This document shows, one piece after another, positions 12,028-22,230 of a stretch of DNA of 64,000 bases (position 1 is its first letter; every line of letters starts with the position of its first letter). Below the pieces are notes generated by a model that had not been told where the DNA came from, searched no databases, and saw only the letters and a program-made list of their open reading frames with translations. This DNA comes from Zygnema cylindricum (lineage: Eukaryota > Streptophyta > Zygnematophyceae > Zygnematales > Zygnemataceae): assembly GCA_037447655.1 (NCBI GenBank), contig JBBHKE010001946.1, forward strand, positions 59,565 to 123,564, written 5' to 3'. The position numbers and the translations under genes are program-made.

Positions 12028-12479
12028 GATTTATAATGTGGTTGCCAAATGTTAGCTGACAATCCATTTGCTTTCGAGATATTTGGGACATTAGATTCTT
12101 CGTTTGGCAACTTCATCCGTGATTGCGCTTGACGGTCTTTCGAATTTAAGGGACCTAATAGCCCTTCCCCAACTCTCATGTCAACTTTTTGCTGCCAACG
12201 TATCTTTGTCGCCCTCCCTTCAACTATTTCAAGCATCGGCCCTCATCCGACAAAGCCCGGTGGTGAATGACGGTTGTGGAAGGACTGATTTACTACCTCC
12301 GCGCCACCCGTTGCACATTGATGATATTTGTCGTTCAGACCTTTACTGTGGACTTGTTTTAGCTTTGGGGCCGACGACCCGTTTTGTCCTTTAGAGTTTG
12401 TGTATAGCGTGGTTGTTAGTGTCGTTGTAGTTTGTTTTTGGTATTTGTATTTTTTTTTTCTTTCAATGTTCTGCTCATA
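12028..12479. other. No gene recognised
   Basis: This 450-bp stretch has short overlapping frames on both strands and no motif. Its right border is the start of the 12480 repeat copy and may be an assembly junction (see findings). Confidence 0.4.
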
Positions 12480-13204
12480 GGGTGAATTTCCATTAGACGA
12501 AAAGTGAGGTTGTTTACACAAATTCGGACATCTCTGTACTACGACGTACATCTTATTTTGTTTTTATCCGGAAAACAACATTAAAGAGAATCTTGCCAAT
12601 ATTCTCCAAGTTTGGGAGTTAACAATGGCTGTTGGATGGTTTTTTGTGAAGCATTCGCTTCAAATTTTATGTAATTGGTGATGTACCTCGCGAGGTATAT
12701 CACCAATCACAGAAAAGTTTGAGCCGCGACATGTTGGATAATGAGCATACGTGTCAATATGTCAACCAAAGGAAATCAAAAAAATTCGCACATGATATAC
12801 ACATTCAAAAATCCAACAGAAAATACAAACGAAATATCGTAACGCACTTTTGTCACGCTATTTTTGTAAACGCCCATTCGTCACACTATTTTTGGCAGCG
12901 CTCATTCGTCACGCGTAAAAACAGGAACCCTAAAAAAATGAGGTCGTAATTGACAAGTCGTCTTCAAAGAGTACAAAAGTTGTGTTGCACGATGACCTGG
13001 TAGGCACATGCATGGTACGCAAATGAAGATTTTTGGTCGGTGTGAAAATCATTGACGATTTGCAATATCCAATCCATAGTTACGTGGCACCACTATTTTG
13101 CTAACACGTGCATTACAGAATATGCGCAATGGAACTTCATTCAAATTGTCCCATTCTGTAATGTTGGCCGTACAATTACAGAATATCCTAATGGAACTTT
13201 ACCC
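12480..13204 (+). mobile_element. PIF/Harbinger-like non-autonomous element
   Basis: The ends are GGGTGAATTTCCATTAG on the left and CTAATGGAACTTTACCC on the right, forming a degenerate inverted repeat. The right flank is TAA (13205-13207) but the left flank is ATA, so the duplication does not match in place. The TAA before the identical partial copy at 4404 would match. The body is AT-rich with CGTCAC repeats and a central hairpin, and has no transposase. Confidence 0.72.
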
Positions 13205-13314
13205 TAAATTCCTTTTTGAAAAATTTATATCACACAAATTAGAGGTCATAACTCTATTTTTTTTCTCTTTTTTACTCTAATTTTTTATTTACTATAATTA
13301 CGATTCGCGGTGTA
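13205..13314 (+). mobile_element. Stowaway-like MITE, right part
   Basis: It begins TAAATTCCTTTTTGAAA and ends ATTACGATTCGCGGTG followed by TA (13313-13314). It is collinear with the right end of the complete copy at 32075-32579. Its own left part is not next to it; a fitting left part lies at 4009-4403. Confidence 0.72.
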
Positions 13315-13336
13315 GTGTACACTGTCAGAAAAGTTA

Positions 13337-14268
13337 GGGTACGCTCCCATGTAAGCGATGCTTTGAAAAATTATTTTGGACTGTATTGAAGTGTTTCGTA
13401 CTACTTTGAAAAGCGTCCCTATGTGCGAAAATGAAATCGGAACTTTGAAATGTGATGGTTGTAGACGTAGGTACAACTTGTGACGGATGAAGACGACTAC
13501 GAAACTTCCGCCAATTGGTGACGCCAACAAAAACAGCGACGGTTGTAGACGTTTGGTTTTTTGTAATTTTGTGACATGGCAGTTTAGGGTTTTGTGACAT
13601 TGTGACGCCATGCTCACTTGTGACAACGTCGACGTCACAAAATTCAAGAACTTTTTGCCATGGCTATCTGATGTCGTTTTCCCGACTTTTCTCACTCGAC
13701 TTGCCATAAAAATATACATAAAGGTAGTCAAAATAATTATTTTTAAAATATCTTTCATTTAATACCAGTATTGTCGTGCCTCCTCCTGAAAAGTGAGAGA
13801 CAAAAGCGATAGTGTGAGAGAGAGAGGGGAGAGGCGACGACGGCGCAAAATTTTGCATAGGTCCCATGAATGAAAGTGGAGGCCCGAGACCCCTGTAGAT
13901 TTTTTTTCCTTACATACTCGTCTTTTCAGTACATGCACGTGACGGGCAGGAAAAAAATAGCGAGTGCTCTTCCCCGTCCTAAAATTTTCCCTCTCGTGTG
14001 GCGTGTGCGTAGACCGTTTTGCATTCGTTGTTTGGGCGGTACTTTCCCTGAAATCAGGTCGCAAGGTGATTTTTGATGAAGTTTTTTGACGGGCTGGATT
14101 CTCTTGCTTGGGGGTCGAAAAAAAGAAAACGCCAAAATTCGTTAACATGACGACAAACATGAAGTACATTCAAAGTATCGACTTGACGTTTGCTGTACTT
14201 TTAAAGAATTGATTTTTTTGTACGGCAAAAGTTTTTCTCGTACGAAACTGCGTTTTGGGGACGTACCC
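13337..14268 (-). mobile_element. PIF/Harbinger-like non-autonomous element
   Basis: Left end GGGTACGCTCCCATG with TTA before it (13334-13336); right end GGGGACGTACCC with TTA after it (14269-14271): a perfect 3-bp duplication. The 932-bp body matches 8838-9793 in inverse orientation. The minus-strand frames of 157 and 136 codons inside it correspond to plus frames in the other copy but are broken differently, so they are treated as non-coding. Confidence 0.82.
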
Positions 14269-14271
14269 TTA

Positions 14272-14751
14272 TTCCAACTGGAAATGGGAAATCAAAAATT
14301 CCAGAAAGGCACGATCATTGGCCAAAATCACATGGTCCATAATTAAGTTCAGCTAGTTGCATTACCGTGGTCTACACCTGTCACATGTACTTTTTCTCGG
14401 TGTCAAAAAGCTGGCGAAGATTTTGTCAACAAGTCCGCTACAGTGTATAAGTGCAGGTCAACGCGAATCTTCCTAGGTCAGAAGCAGATCGACATTCCAC
14501 GTGTCATAAAAAGGATCTTACAACCATAAGTTGTCAGACATTAAAAGAAATTACGCAAGTTTGTCGTTTTAACTAGGTTGTTGGAGCCTATGATGGCTGT
14601 TACATATGGAAACAAAAAGTAACGACAAAAGATATTTGGCTCTTTGGCATAAAACGTGTTATTTTGAAGCGTCATTGACCTTACGTTTATACGACTAAAA
14701 ATATTACGAATGTACGTCAGCGAAATCCTCGGAAATGATATATAGGCGGGT
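14272..14751. other. No gene recognised
   Basis: A 480-bp spacer between a PIF-like and a hAT-like element, with only short frames and no motif. Confidence 0.45.
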
Positions 14752-14759
14752 CTTACAAG

Positions 14760-15302
14760 TACACCGCGCATCGTTATTAGTGTCAAAGTTTAAATAGTGT
14801 GTAAGTAAATATACCGTCATTGACGCTAATTAAGAATTTGAAAATTAAAAAAAAATAGGTTTATTCTAATTTCAGTGTTCACGCTAATTTGGAACAGCAA
14901 AAATGGAAAATTTTCTGTACGATTATATACACTATTATATGTATCCGTACAAAATATAAAAAATCGTACACCGTAGTGAAATTTAAATATCCGTACATGT
15001 CAGACTTATTTACATGTCAGACCAATCCCGTTTTTTTAGCGCACGTTCCTATGCGAACTCGTCCGATTTAATTCATTTTTTGTAAAATTTTCAACTAAAA
15101 AGGTACATTTATGTACGGTCTGACATCGACCGTACACCACACTATTTACATATTAATGTACTTTCGTTCTGTACGCTAATTTGTACGGAACCTCAATTAA
15201 CGTCAAGGAAAAATTAAAATCACGTATACTATTTTTGGAAAAAAATCAAAATTTTAAGAACCCAAATTAGTGACCGTGACACTAATAACGATGCGCGGTG
15301 TA
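14760..15302 (+). mobile_element. Stowaway-like MITE nested in the hAT-like element
   Basis: Terminal repeats CACCGCGCATCGTTATTAGT and the complement are perfect over about 24 bp, with TA at 14760-14761 and 15301-15302. Inside are two GTACGG-type hairpin arms and AT-rich spacer. Related copies, partly truncated, start at 46393 and end at 32010. Confidence 0.85.
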
Positions 15303-15497
15303 GTGTTGGGTATCGGGTAGTTTCATATCGCGATAATTTCGATATTCGATATATCGAATAGCGATCGAGCAGATTCCTCGATATATCGTACCGGGACCAA
15401 CATAAATTATCGCGATATATATCGCAAAAATTGCATATCCGTACAGTCAGAGTACGGAAAAGAGTACGGAGAATCGTACGCAAAATCGTACGGATAT

Positions 15498-15542
15498 CCC
15501 CCCCCCCCCCCCCCCACTGAGCGCGGGGGGGGGGGGGGGGGG
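15498..15542. repeat. Poly-C / poly-G inverted block
   Basis: About 18 C, then ACTGAGCGC, then about 19 G. It could fold as one hairpin or form i-motif and G-quadruplex structures. Exact lengths are unreliable in any assembly. Confidence 0.85.
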
Positions 15543-15721
15543 TTTGAAAAAAAATTGTAAAATTTTCATTTTCGATATATCGTCAATACGACATATCGGC
15601 GATATATCGCGATAATTTGAAATTCGATATATCGAAGCGATATATCGAATATCGGGTACATGAAATTCGATATATATCGAATATCGGCAATGGGTCCTCG
15701 ATACCCAACACTACTTACAAG

Positions 15722-15890
15722 TTTGTCGATTGGAATTACTGGCAAAACGCCAAAACTGCAAAAAACGAAAAAAATATCTTCCCGAAGCGAGTGACAGGAC
15801 GTCATTTAGAAAAGACCTACAAACCTAAACTCCTAATAGTGTTTCACACGCAAAAAAAATATTAGAATAAAATAAAATGCTTCATTGTAC
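15722..15890. other. Short spacer, nothing recognised
   Basis: AT-rich sequence between the hAT-like element and the next MITE; no feature seen. Confidence 0.4.
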
Positions 15891-15891
15891 T

Positions 15892-16093
15892 ACACCTTGA
15901 ATCGTTATTAATGTATAGAAATTATTAGTGTAAAGAAAAAATTAGCGTCATTCATTCTAATTTAGTGCCAGGAGACGTGGCAGATTATGGTCCACTTCCT
16001 TAAATAGTGTAATTTATTATGTTTAAGGTATCAATGTCAAAATTTTGGGGTGTCGATATAGCGTACATAAGTTTAATAACGATTCACGGTGTA
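15892..16093 (-). mobile_element. Short Stowaway-like MITE (about 200 bp)
   Basis: The ends TACACCTTGAATCGTTATTA and AATAACGATTCACGGTGTA form an imperfect inverted repeat with TA borders. The body matches, in opposite orientation, the element at 33124-33327, including AAAATTTTGACATTGATACC and its complement here. Confidence 0.8.
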
Positions 16094-16264
16094 CTGTAGC
16101 GAAACAGTTCAAATTAAATGCGCACGTTACTGTAATGGGCACGAAGTGCACAAGTGAGAATGGTTTAAAGCAAGACTGTTCATTTCTGCCGTACCAATTG
16201 CCTTGTCAGCAAAGCGTGCGACACGACCGTACACGTAAAAGTTAAGTGGAAAGCTACACCGCGA

Positions 16265-16509
16265 ACTGTCGTGCATGACGGTACAACTGTGAATGGCACG
16301 CATCACATCCAGCTTGGGTCGCCGATTATCACTAGAAAATGAATGATCATTACATATGTACAGTATTCGTCACCACCACCGGAGTACGAAACATTTATAC
16401 AGCAAGAAATGATAAATGAGTCAGCCCGCAAAAGCAAAACATTACAAGCACATGGACTAAGCAAGAAAATAAATGACAAAGCAAGTTCAAGTAAGGATGG
16501 AATTCCTAT
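16265..16509 (-). repeat. Truncated LTR fragment of the methyltransferase-gypsy family
   Basis: It is clearly homologous to 17448-17690 (the U3 start of the adjacent LTR), including GGGTCGCCGATTATCACTAG and ACCACCACCGGAGTACGAAA, but is several percent diverged. It ends directly against the low-coordinate end of the LTR at 16511. It is a remnant of an older family member beside the present element. Confidence 0.7.
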
Positions 16510-16510
16510 T

Positions 16511-17690
16511 TGCGACAGTAGCCACTAGGCCTTGAAGTCTTTTAATATTCCCTACAAGAGTCGAACCAACAGACAAGAACCCTTCCTTAGCTGGACGAAA
16601 GAGCCGAGATAGCCGGTATTCCCACAAAGTCAGACAGGACTGGAGCTAGACTACAATGTAAGCGCTCTGACAGCAAGTAAACACCAAGTCCACAGACGCA
16701 ATTCAACAACCACAGCACGTAGAAGGCAATCTGGAGGGAAACCTTGCAGGCTTGCGCCGGTAGATTAGGTAAGGTCTTAGTACAAAGAGAAGGAGAACCT
16801 CAGAGACAATTACTAGCATGAAACTATGTGTCTGAAAAAGGAAAAACCCTAACTCAAAAACTAGCCTGGCACTAAATATTTAGGTGAAACCCTAACGATA
16901 GAGTTCAACAAATCGCGAGAATAATGCTTGCCAGAAAACGACAACCTTCCAATGTTGGATTCCCGTACTTAATTTGCAAAAGTTCCTTTATTGCCAAATG
17001 GCATTTATCCTATGCTTTCACTAATCCGTACGGCTACACTAATTCCTACATGTCTTTGAGCAGGCACGTTTCTATGTTCAAACGTTGCCAGTTTTTAGAG
17101 ACGACCGCTGCGTGGCCGCCTCAGAATGCCTTATATCTACACCTCGAGGATGAAAACCCTCCCTAAGCTAAGCAAAAATAATGTATGAAGCTCCATGGGT
17201 TCATGACTTGAAACACCTGTCAGGTTTAGAACCGTTTGAATTCCTAACATCTGATGCCGTACCGCGGTCGAATTCCATGCTGATTTTACATTGCGTTCCC
17301 GCGGTGCCGTACGGAAGTATAATCCGACCTTTGTCCTGTACGTAGCTCCAGTTGTACTCTCGGATATGAACCCGTCACGTCACGGAAACGTCAATTAGTA
17401 TACAAATAAATAATAATGCTCGCCGACGTCTTACGGCATGACAGTTGTCATGTATGACGGTACAATTGTGAATAACATGCATCACATCCAACTTGGGTCG
17501 CCGATTATCACTAGAAAATGAATGATCATTACATATTTACAGTATTCGCGACCACCACCGGAGTACGAAACATTTATACAACAAGAAATCATAAATGAGT
17601 ATGCCCACAAAAACAAAACATTATAAACACATGGACTAAGCAAGAAAAAAAATGACAAAGGAAGGTGAGACAACGAAAGATGGAATTTAC
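16511..17690 (-). repeat. 3' LTR of the methyltransferase-gypsy element
   Basis: The element reads on the minus strand, so this is its 3' LTR. The low end is well fixed: homology with the second copy (27073) begins at TGCGACAGTAG, giving a CA end on the coding strand. The high end is inferred: on the minus strand a purine-rich AAGGAGTTGGGGGG (about 17690-17703) looks like the polypurine tract, and the older LTR fragment at 16265-16509 stops at the corresponding GGAATTCCATC. It has the same length as the copy at 27073, with no indels. Confidence 0.65.
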
Positions 17691-18948
17691 CCCCCAACTC
17701 CTTAGCCTGCAGAGGTGGTGCGCGGGAGGTGGGAAGGACAGGCGGTAGGTCGCGACATCCGTGGCAAAACCACTGTCGAACCGGGATAGTGTGCAGAGGT
17801 GGAACCAAACACTACATATGGAATCCCAGATTGCAAAAGTCACAGAGGAGCATTGTTGTTTCTCCATCAGATCGCCGGCATAACTAACACTTAGTGGCCT
17901 CGGTAATCGGCATCCGCCACGGGTCCATGATGTGGGAAAGATCGAGAAGATAGCAGGGGGCACAATTTTTTGAATGCTCCCGCAAAGTTCGCGTGTCGGC
18001 CCCTTGTAGGATTAATAATCCATTTGAGTCAATTTTTGTTATCCTCAAAATGTGAGCTGAAACATCAGTGTCGAGTGTGTCAAAAGTTTGCCGTCGCAAA
18101 TAAACCTAACCCCCCACCAGAAAGGGTTTTTGTTGTGGCCGACAGCTGCCACTGCGAGTCGTTGCAAACCGTAAGGAGTCGTGATGTTGGGCAATCTACA
18201 AATTTTCAAAAGCCATGGGCATTTCTCTAGCGAAATGCAACGCTCGGTTGGTTAGTTCTTCCAAATATAGAGAATCAGACATAAGAAAGTAGAGGTAAGC
18301 TCGCAGCTTTCTGTACATTCCTACCTAGTAGTGGTTTCGACCAAACAACACATAATAGGGGTTGAAATTTGCCAGACTGGCCTGTACAGACATGTGATAA
18401 CCCATGAAAATATATCCCAATGATTCATCCCACACCGTAATCTCTTTTTCTAAGCAATGTTTACGCAAAGCACGCGTAAAGGTTTGTACAGCTCTCTCTA
18501 CCAAACCGCCTGCTTGAGGATGATCTCGACTCGTCCGCCGATGATCGATTAACGCCTCGTCTAGCATCTCTTGATATTCGCCGCGGAACTCGGTTCCTTG
18601 GTCGGTAAGTACTCTTGCGGGGGCTCCATATCGGAGGAGCACATGCTCTTTGAAAGCTGTAGTGGTGAGTTTGGCAGTTTTCTGCGAGAGGGCCACAACT
18701 TCCACCCATTTGCTGAAATTTTCGATCATAATCATAATGTATTACTTGCCCCTTCGAGAAATTGGAAAGGGACCTGCCAAGTCACACGACCATTTGTAGA
18801 AGAGCCCTTGAATAGGCAAGGGTTGAAGGATGGTTTGCCGGTTAGAAAACGGGGTTTGTAGCCGGTCACATGTGTTGCATTCTTGCAACACAACCACCAC
18901 ATCAGCATGCATGCCGGACCACCAATACCGTGCCTGTACCAAACTCAA
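17691..18948 (-). pseudogene. Gypsy integrase (methyltransferase-gypsy, downstream copy)
   Basis: On the minus strand a zinc-binding module (HTDLGH, then CNTCDRL) is followed by the catalytic core: CDLAGPFP (first Asp), VLTDQGTEFRG (second Asp) and GLVERAVQTF (Glu). All three catalytic residues are present. A stop separates CDLAGPFPISRRGK from the rest. The C-terminal tail (to about 17700) includes CHGCRDLPPVLP and runs into the purine tract, as gypsy pol usually does. Integrase inserts element cDNA into the genome. The region is almost identical to 28253-29510. Confidence 0.88.
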
Positions 18949-19842
18949 AGTCCGTTTGGTGCCATAGTGTCCAAGGTCAGTATGAATTTGGTTGATAAGT
19001 GATAGTCGTTCCGCCGCCGAGGGACATGCAAGTGACTTCCATCTCAGAGAAGACGAACAAGTGAGCCCCCTATCTAAAAGTAACTTTGGGCTCTCTTACG
19101 AACACGCTCCTCTTCTATGGGTAGGGTGCCCGCCCGGAAAGACTGAGTAGATAGAAAAAGAATTAAAGCACTGCCCCGCCATGGATCGTGTTCAGTTTTG
19201 TGGTTTGTAGGTGCTGCAAAATTGTAAATCAGATGTGCTCCAACTGATAAGGCGACAACTGATTCGTCATCAAAATCTTGTCGTACACCATTATTATTGG
19301 AGTGGGGCAAAGGGTTCTTGGAGAGACCGTCGGCATTCAAACTGAGAAGCTCTGGTCGATGGATTATTTCCATGTCATATTCTTGTAAAATAAGAGCCTA
19401 ACGTGCTAATTTGCCAGACAACTTATCATTGGTCATAAGCCAATGCAATGGTTGATGGACAGTAAGAAAGGTGAAAGGCTTGCCATAAAGATAGTGGCGG
19501 TAATGTACAATTCCCCAAACTGCGGCAAGGCACTCCCCCTCGTAACTACTGTAATACGACTACGCTTGATTGTTGCTTCGATTGGCTTAAGCCACTACAT
19601 ATTCGTCACCTGTAAGTTCATACTGAGTTACGATGGCCGCAATACTTGGCTTACCAACGTTTGTTAGTAGGCAAAATGGTAACTTATGATTTAGTGGACG
19701 AAGAATGGGAGCGGTGGACAATGCGTCCTTTAATCCCTGAAATGCCTCGATCTGGAGGGTCCCCACATGAACGGAATTGACTTATTCAAGAATTGATTTA
19801 GTGGGGATGCAAGTGTACTGAAACTAGGAACAAACCGTCGGT
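18949..19842 (-). pseudogene. Gypsy RNase H and linker (methyltransferase-gypsy)
   Basis: Minus-strand blocks in order: VPSFSTLASPLNQFLNK (connection), LQIEAFQGLKDAL, GECLAAVWGIVHYRHYLYGK, TVHQPLHWLMTNDKLSGKLA and IIHRPELLSLNADGLSKNP. These are the conserved Ty3/gypsy RNase H motifs. The usual TDHQPL is TVHQPL, a lost Asp, and stops and frame changes occur, for example TAG in place of the Trp after KLAR. It continues the reverse transcriptase, from which it is now separated by a solo LTR. Confidence 0.85.
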
Positions 19843-19847
19843 AATAA

Positions 19848-20951
19848 TAAAACTCTGAGACCTCCATAAGTCCTCAGAGTGGACAGCTTCTAAGAAGCCT
19901 CCAGGATAATCCTGACCCCTTTGTGTTTCATCAAAAATAACTGCCACCCTGGCAAGCAAAAACTCTGACCACCTGCACCCCTGTGAAGGCAAGACTCCCT
20001 TGAGTCGATAGCAAAAAGAATCTCTGAATTTGCTCCCCTGAGTAGTAAGTTATGGAGGGTGAGTCGATAGCAAAAAGAATCTCTGAATTTGCTCCCCTGA
20101 GCAGTAAGTTATGGAGGGTCAAAGTTGACCTTTTGTACAGAAGCTCCTCTGGGAGAGAGGATCCTATCTCCTAATTTTTCTAAGTCCTATCTCTCTCACA
20201 GACTCTATCTACTGATGTACGGAACCAATCAGATTTCTCCTCCGTACACAAATGTACAGTCGCCGGTGTACTTTATGTACGGAAATTGTACAACATGGCC
20301 TAAATGTCGACACATGTCATATCCAGATTCGGTGCTTTAATCTCCGGAGATACCACGATCCAATGTAATTTCGCCACGTGTCATCTGATGTGGCGATGCC
20401 CATAAACCGCCGAATTCTTCTTCTGAGATCTCGGCGCTATTTCTGGCCGTCCGATTAAATTCACATTTGATCGGAGCCGTAATAAATACATGCGCGGTAT
20501 TTGTTTCGCTTACGAAATCAATGCGCGGTATTGATTTCTTATCCGTACCGCAATTCGTACTTTTACACTACTGGTTCTATGTATCCCGTAAACAATTATA
20601 GTTAAATGATATATCCTACGTAATAATGTTTAAATAGTTATCAAACTATATAGTACGTAATACTACTTCTAGACTTAACGGCTAAGGTTACCGACTACTG
20701 GTAGCTTGCCGGTCGGCAGGTTCCAGGATCAAATCGCGTGGCCGCCGCATATATTTTTACTTAAAAAACCCCAAATATATATTTCCCGTAAACCTCAAGA
20801 TAGCCTAGGTAGCCATGGCTCTAGCTTCCTCTCCAATTTCTCAGTGACTGCGACAAGTTTGAGAGTTGGAGAGAGAAGTTAGAGGTAGTCTGCCTCGGCT
20901 TCTTTCTTATTTCTGACCTAGAAAATATTTTAAAAACCATTAATTTCTACA
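19848..20951 (-). repeat. Solo copia LTR inserted in the gypsy reverse transcriptase
   Basis: The coding-strand start TGTAGAAATT..TATTTTCTAGG resembles the copia-1 LTR (33703). The end reads ATGGAGGTCTCAGAGTTTTA, matching the copia-1 LTR end ATGGAGGACACAGAATTGCA. AATAA flanks it on both sides (19843-19847 and 20952-20956). Deleting the LTR and one AATAA rejoins the gypsy frame as ANYYRRFVPSF. It arose by LTR-LTR recombination of a full copia element. Confidence 0.92.
20002..20119. repeat. 59-bp tandem duplication inside the solo LTR
   Basis: GAGTCGATAGC...TATGGAGGGT occurs twice in a row (20002-20060 and 20061-20119) with one clear difference (GAGTAG versus GAGCAG). The corresponding sequence is single in the LTRs at 49230 and 53665. 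Confidence 0.9.
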
Positions 20952-20956
20952 AATAA

Positions 20957-21708
20957 TTGGCTAACCCCAGGAATGCACGCAGGCTAGTCAAATACGTTGG
21001 GGCCGGGAGTTTACTAATTGCTTCCACTTTGACTTCTAACGGAGTAATTCTCTCTGATGAAATAAAGTGCCCAAGAAAAGGTACACCTTCGGCCCCGAAA
21101 GTGCATTTGGCAGGATGACATTTGAGTCTTACCTTTTTTAATTCCTTCAATACCCACTCTATATGCACTGCATGTTCCTCTAAAGAGGCTCAAGCGATGA
21201 TTAGATCGTCGATATAGCAACGGGCAAACTTACATCCCCCCAAGACTGAGTCCATGACTTTGTGGAATAGCGCCGGTGCATTTTTCAGTCCAAAGGGCAT
21301 AACCGCCCATTCCCAACGTATATCACTACCCCAAAATGCAGTCTTGTGTCGATCTTTTTCCTCTATTTCGATTTGATTAAATCTCTGTCGCAGATCTAGG
21401 ATGCTGAAATATTTAGCTCCTCCAACATGATAAAAAATGTCCTCAGCCAACGGCATTGGATGTCGGTCCTGGATTGTACGAGAATTCAGTTCTCGATAGT
21501 CCCCACACATGCGACGTTCTGTAAAATTCCCCTCCGCGTCTTTCTTACGCGGTATGACGGTGGGCGCCGCAAAGGTGGAATCGGACCTATAAATCAGACA
21601 TGCCTCTTCTAACTTTGCGCATCCTTTGTCTACGGATTCCCATTCAGTTTCTGATAGATGATGCTTGGGCTTAAATATAGGTCTGTCATCTTCCAGGTCA
21701 ATGGACAT
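20957..21708 (-). pseudogene. Gypsy reverse transcriptase (methyltransferase-gypsy)
   Basis: The minus strand encodes PIFKPKHHLSETEWE, RRMCGDYRELN, ILDLRQRFNQI (catalytic Asp), TAFWGSDIRWEWAVMPFGLK, CYIDDLIIA (catalytic Asp pair), LGHFISSERITP and LRAFLGLANY, the full Ty3/gypsy series. A TGA follows LIIA, with the same frame continuing as ASLEEHAVH. The thumb end is cut by the solo LTR at 20951. It copies element RNA into cDNA in the particle. Confidence 0.93.
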
Positions 21709-22230
21709 TTTGTAAGTGGTGTGTCATCCTAAGTCTTTCATGGAGAAAGTAAATGTATCTACGTTTCAGTTTATGACTTCATCTAAAAGTTCGTGTTCCG
21801 GTTTTGTTAGTCCCATTCTGAATTTCCATGTCGGTTTTCGGGCGTGGTGATGGTCATGGCTTCCATGGCATGTGCAAATGCTAGCTGCTCATCAGCTATT
21901 AAAGAGTGTCCCAACTCATACTCAAGTGGGAGGTGATGCAAACAATTTACTGCGTGATGCCAACTTCTAGATGGAAATGCCGCTCTCCAGTGTGGTGATG
22001 CCCGTACCGGTACCTGAGATCTAGTGGCCGTGTATGCTGGGAGAGACCAACTCATGTGACTAGGTTTCAAAAATTCATAAATAATGTGATCTGTGTCAGA
22101 CTTAGCGGGGACAAGAAAAAGAGCGAGCTGAAAAGTTGTACCCCAAAGAGAAGGTGAGGATTTTGAAACTGTGTGTTTAAATGGTGTATGCCCCCCCCCA
22201 GCTGATTGAGATGGATGCTTTTGTGCGTAT
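21709..22230 (-). pseudogene. Spacer between methyltransferase and reverse transcriptase
   Basis: This minus-strand region is open for most of its length, in one frame with the end of the methyltransferase down to 21807. Just before the reverse transcriptase another frame gives FSMKDLGCHT, the usual lead-in of gypsy reverse transcriptase. The rest shows no recognisable domain. Confidence 0.6.

Larger units (their letters stand above)
14760..15713 (+). mobile_element. hAT-like element with a Stowaway-like MITE in its terminal TA
   Basis: Its right end is CCCAACACTA and its left end is TA, then the inserted MITE, then TAGTGTTGGG. A perfect 8-bp duplication, CTTACAAG, flanks the composite at 14752-14759 and 15714-15721. 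Removing the MITE gives a 413-bp element related to 11193-12019, again full of CGATATATCG words. It contains a poly-C/poly-G block at about 15498-15542. Confidence 0.82.
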
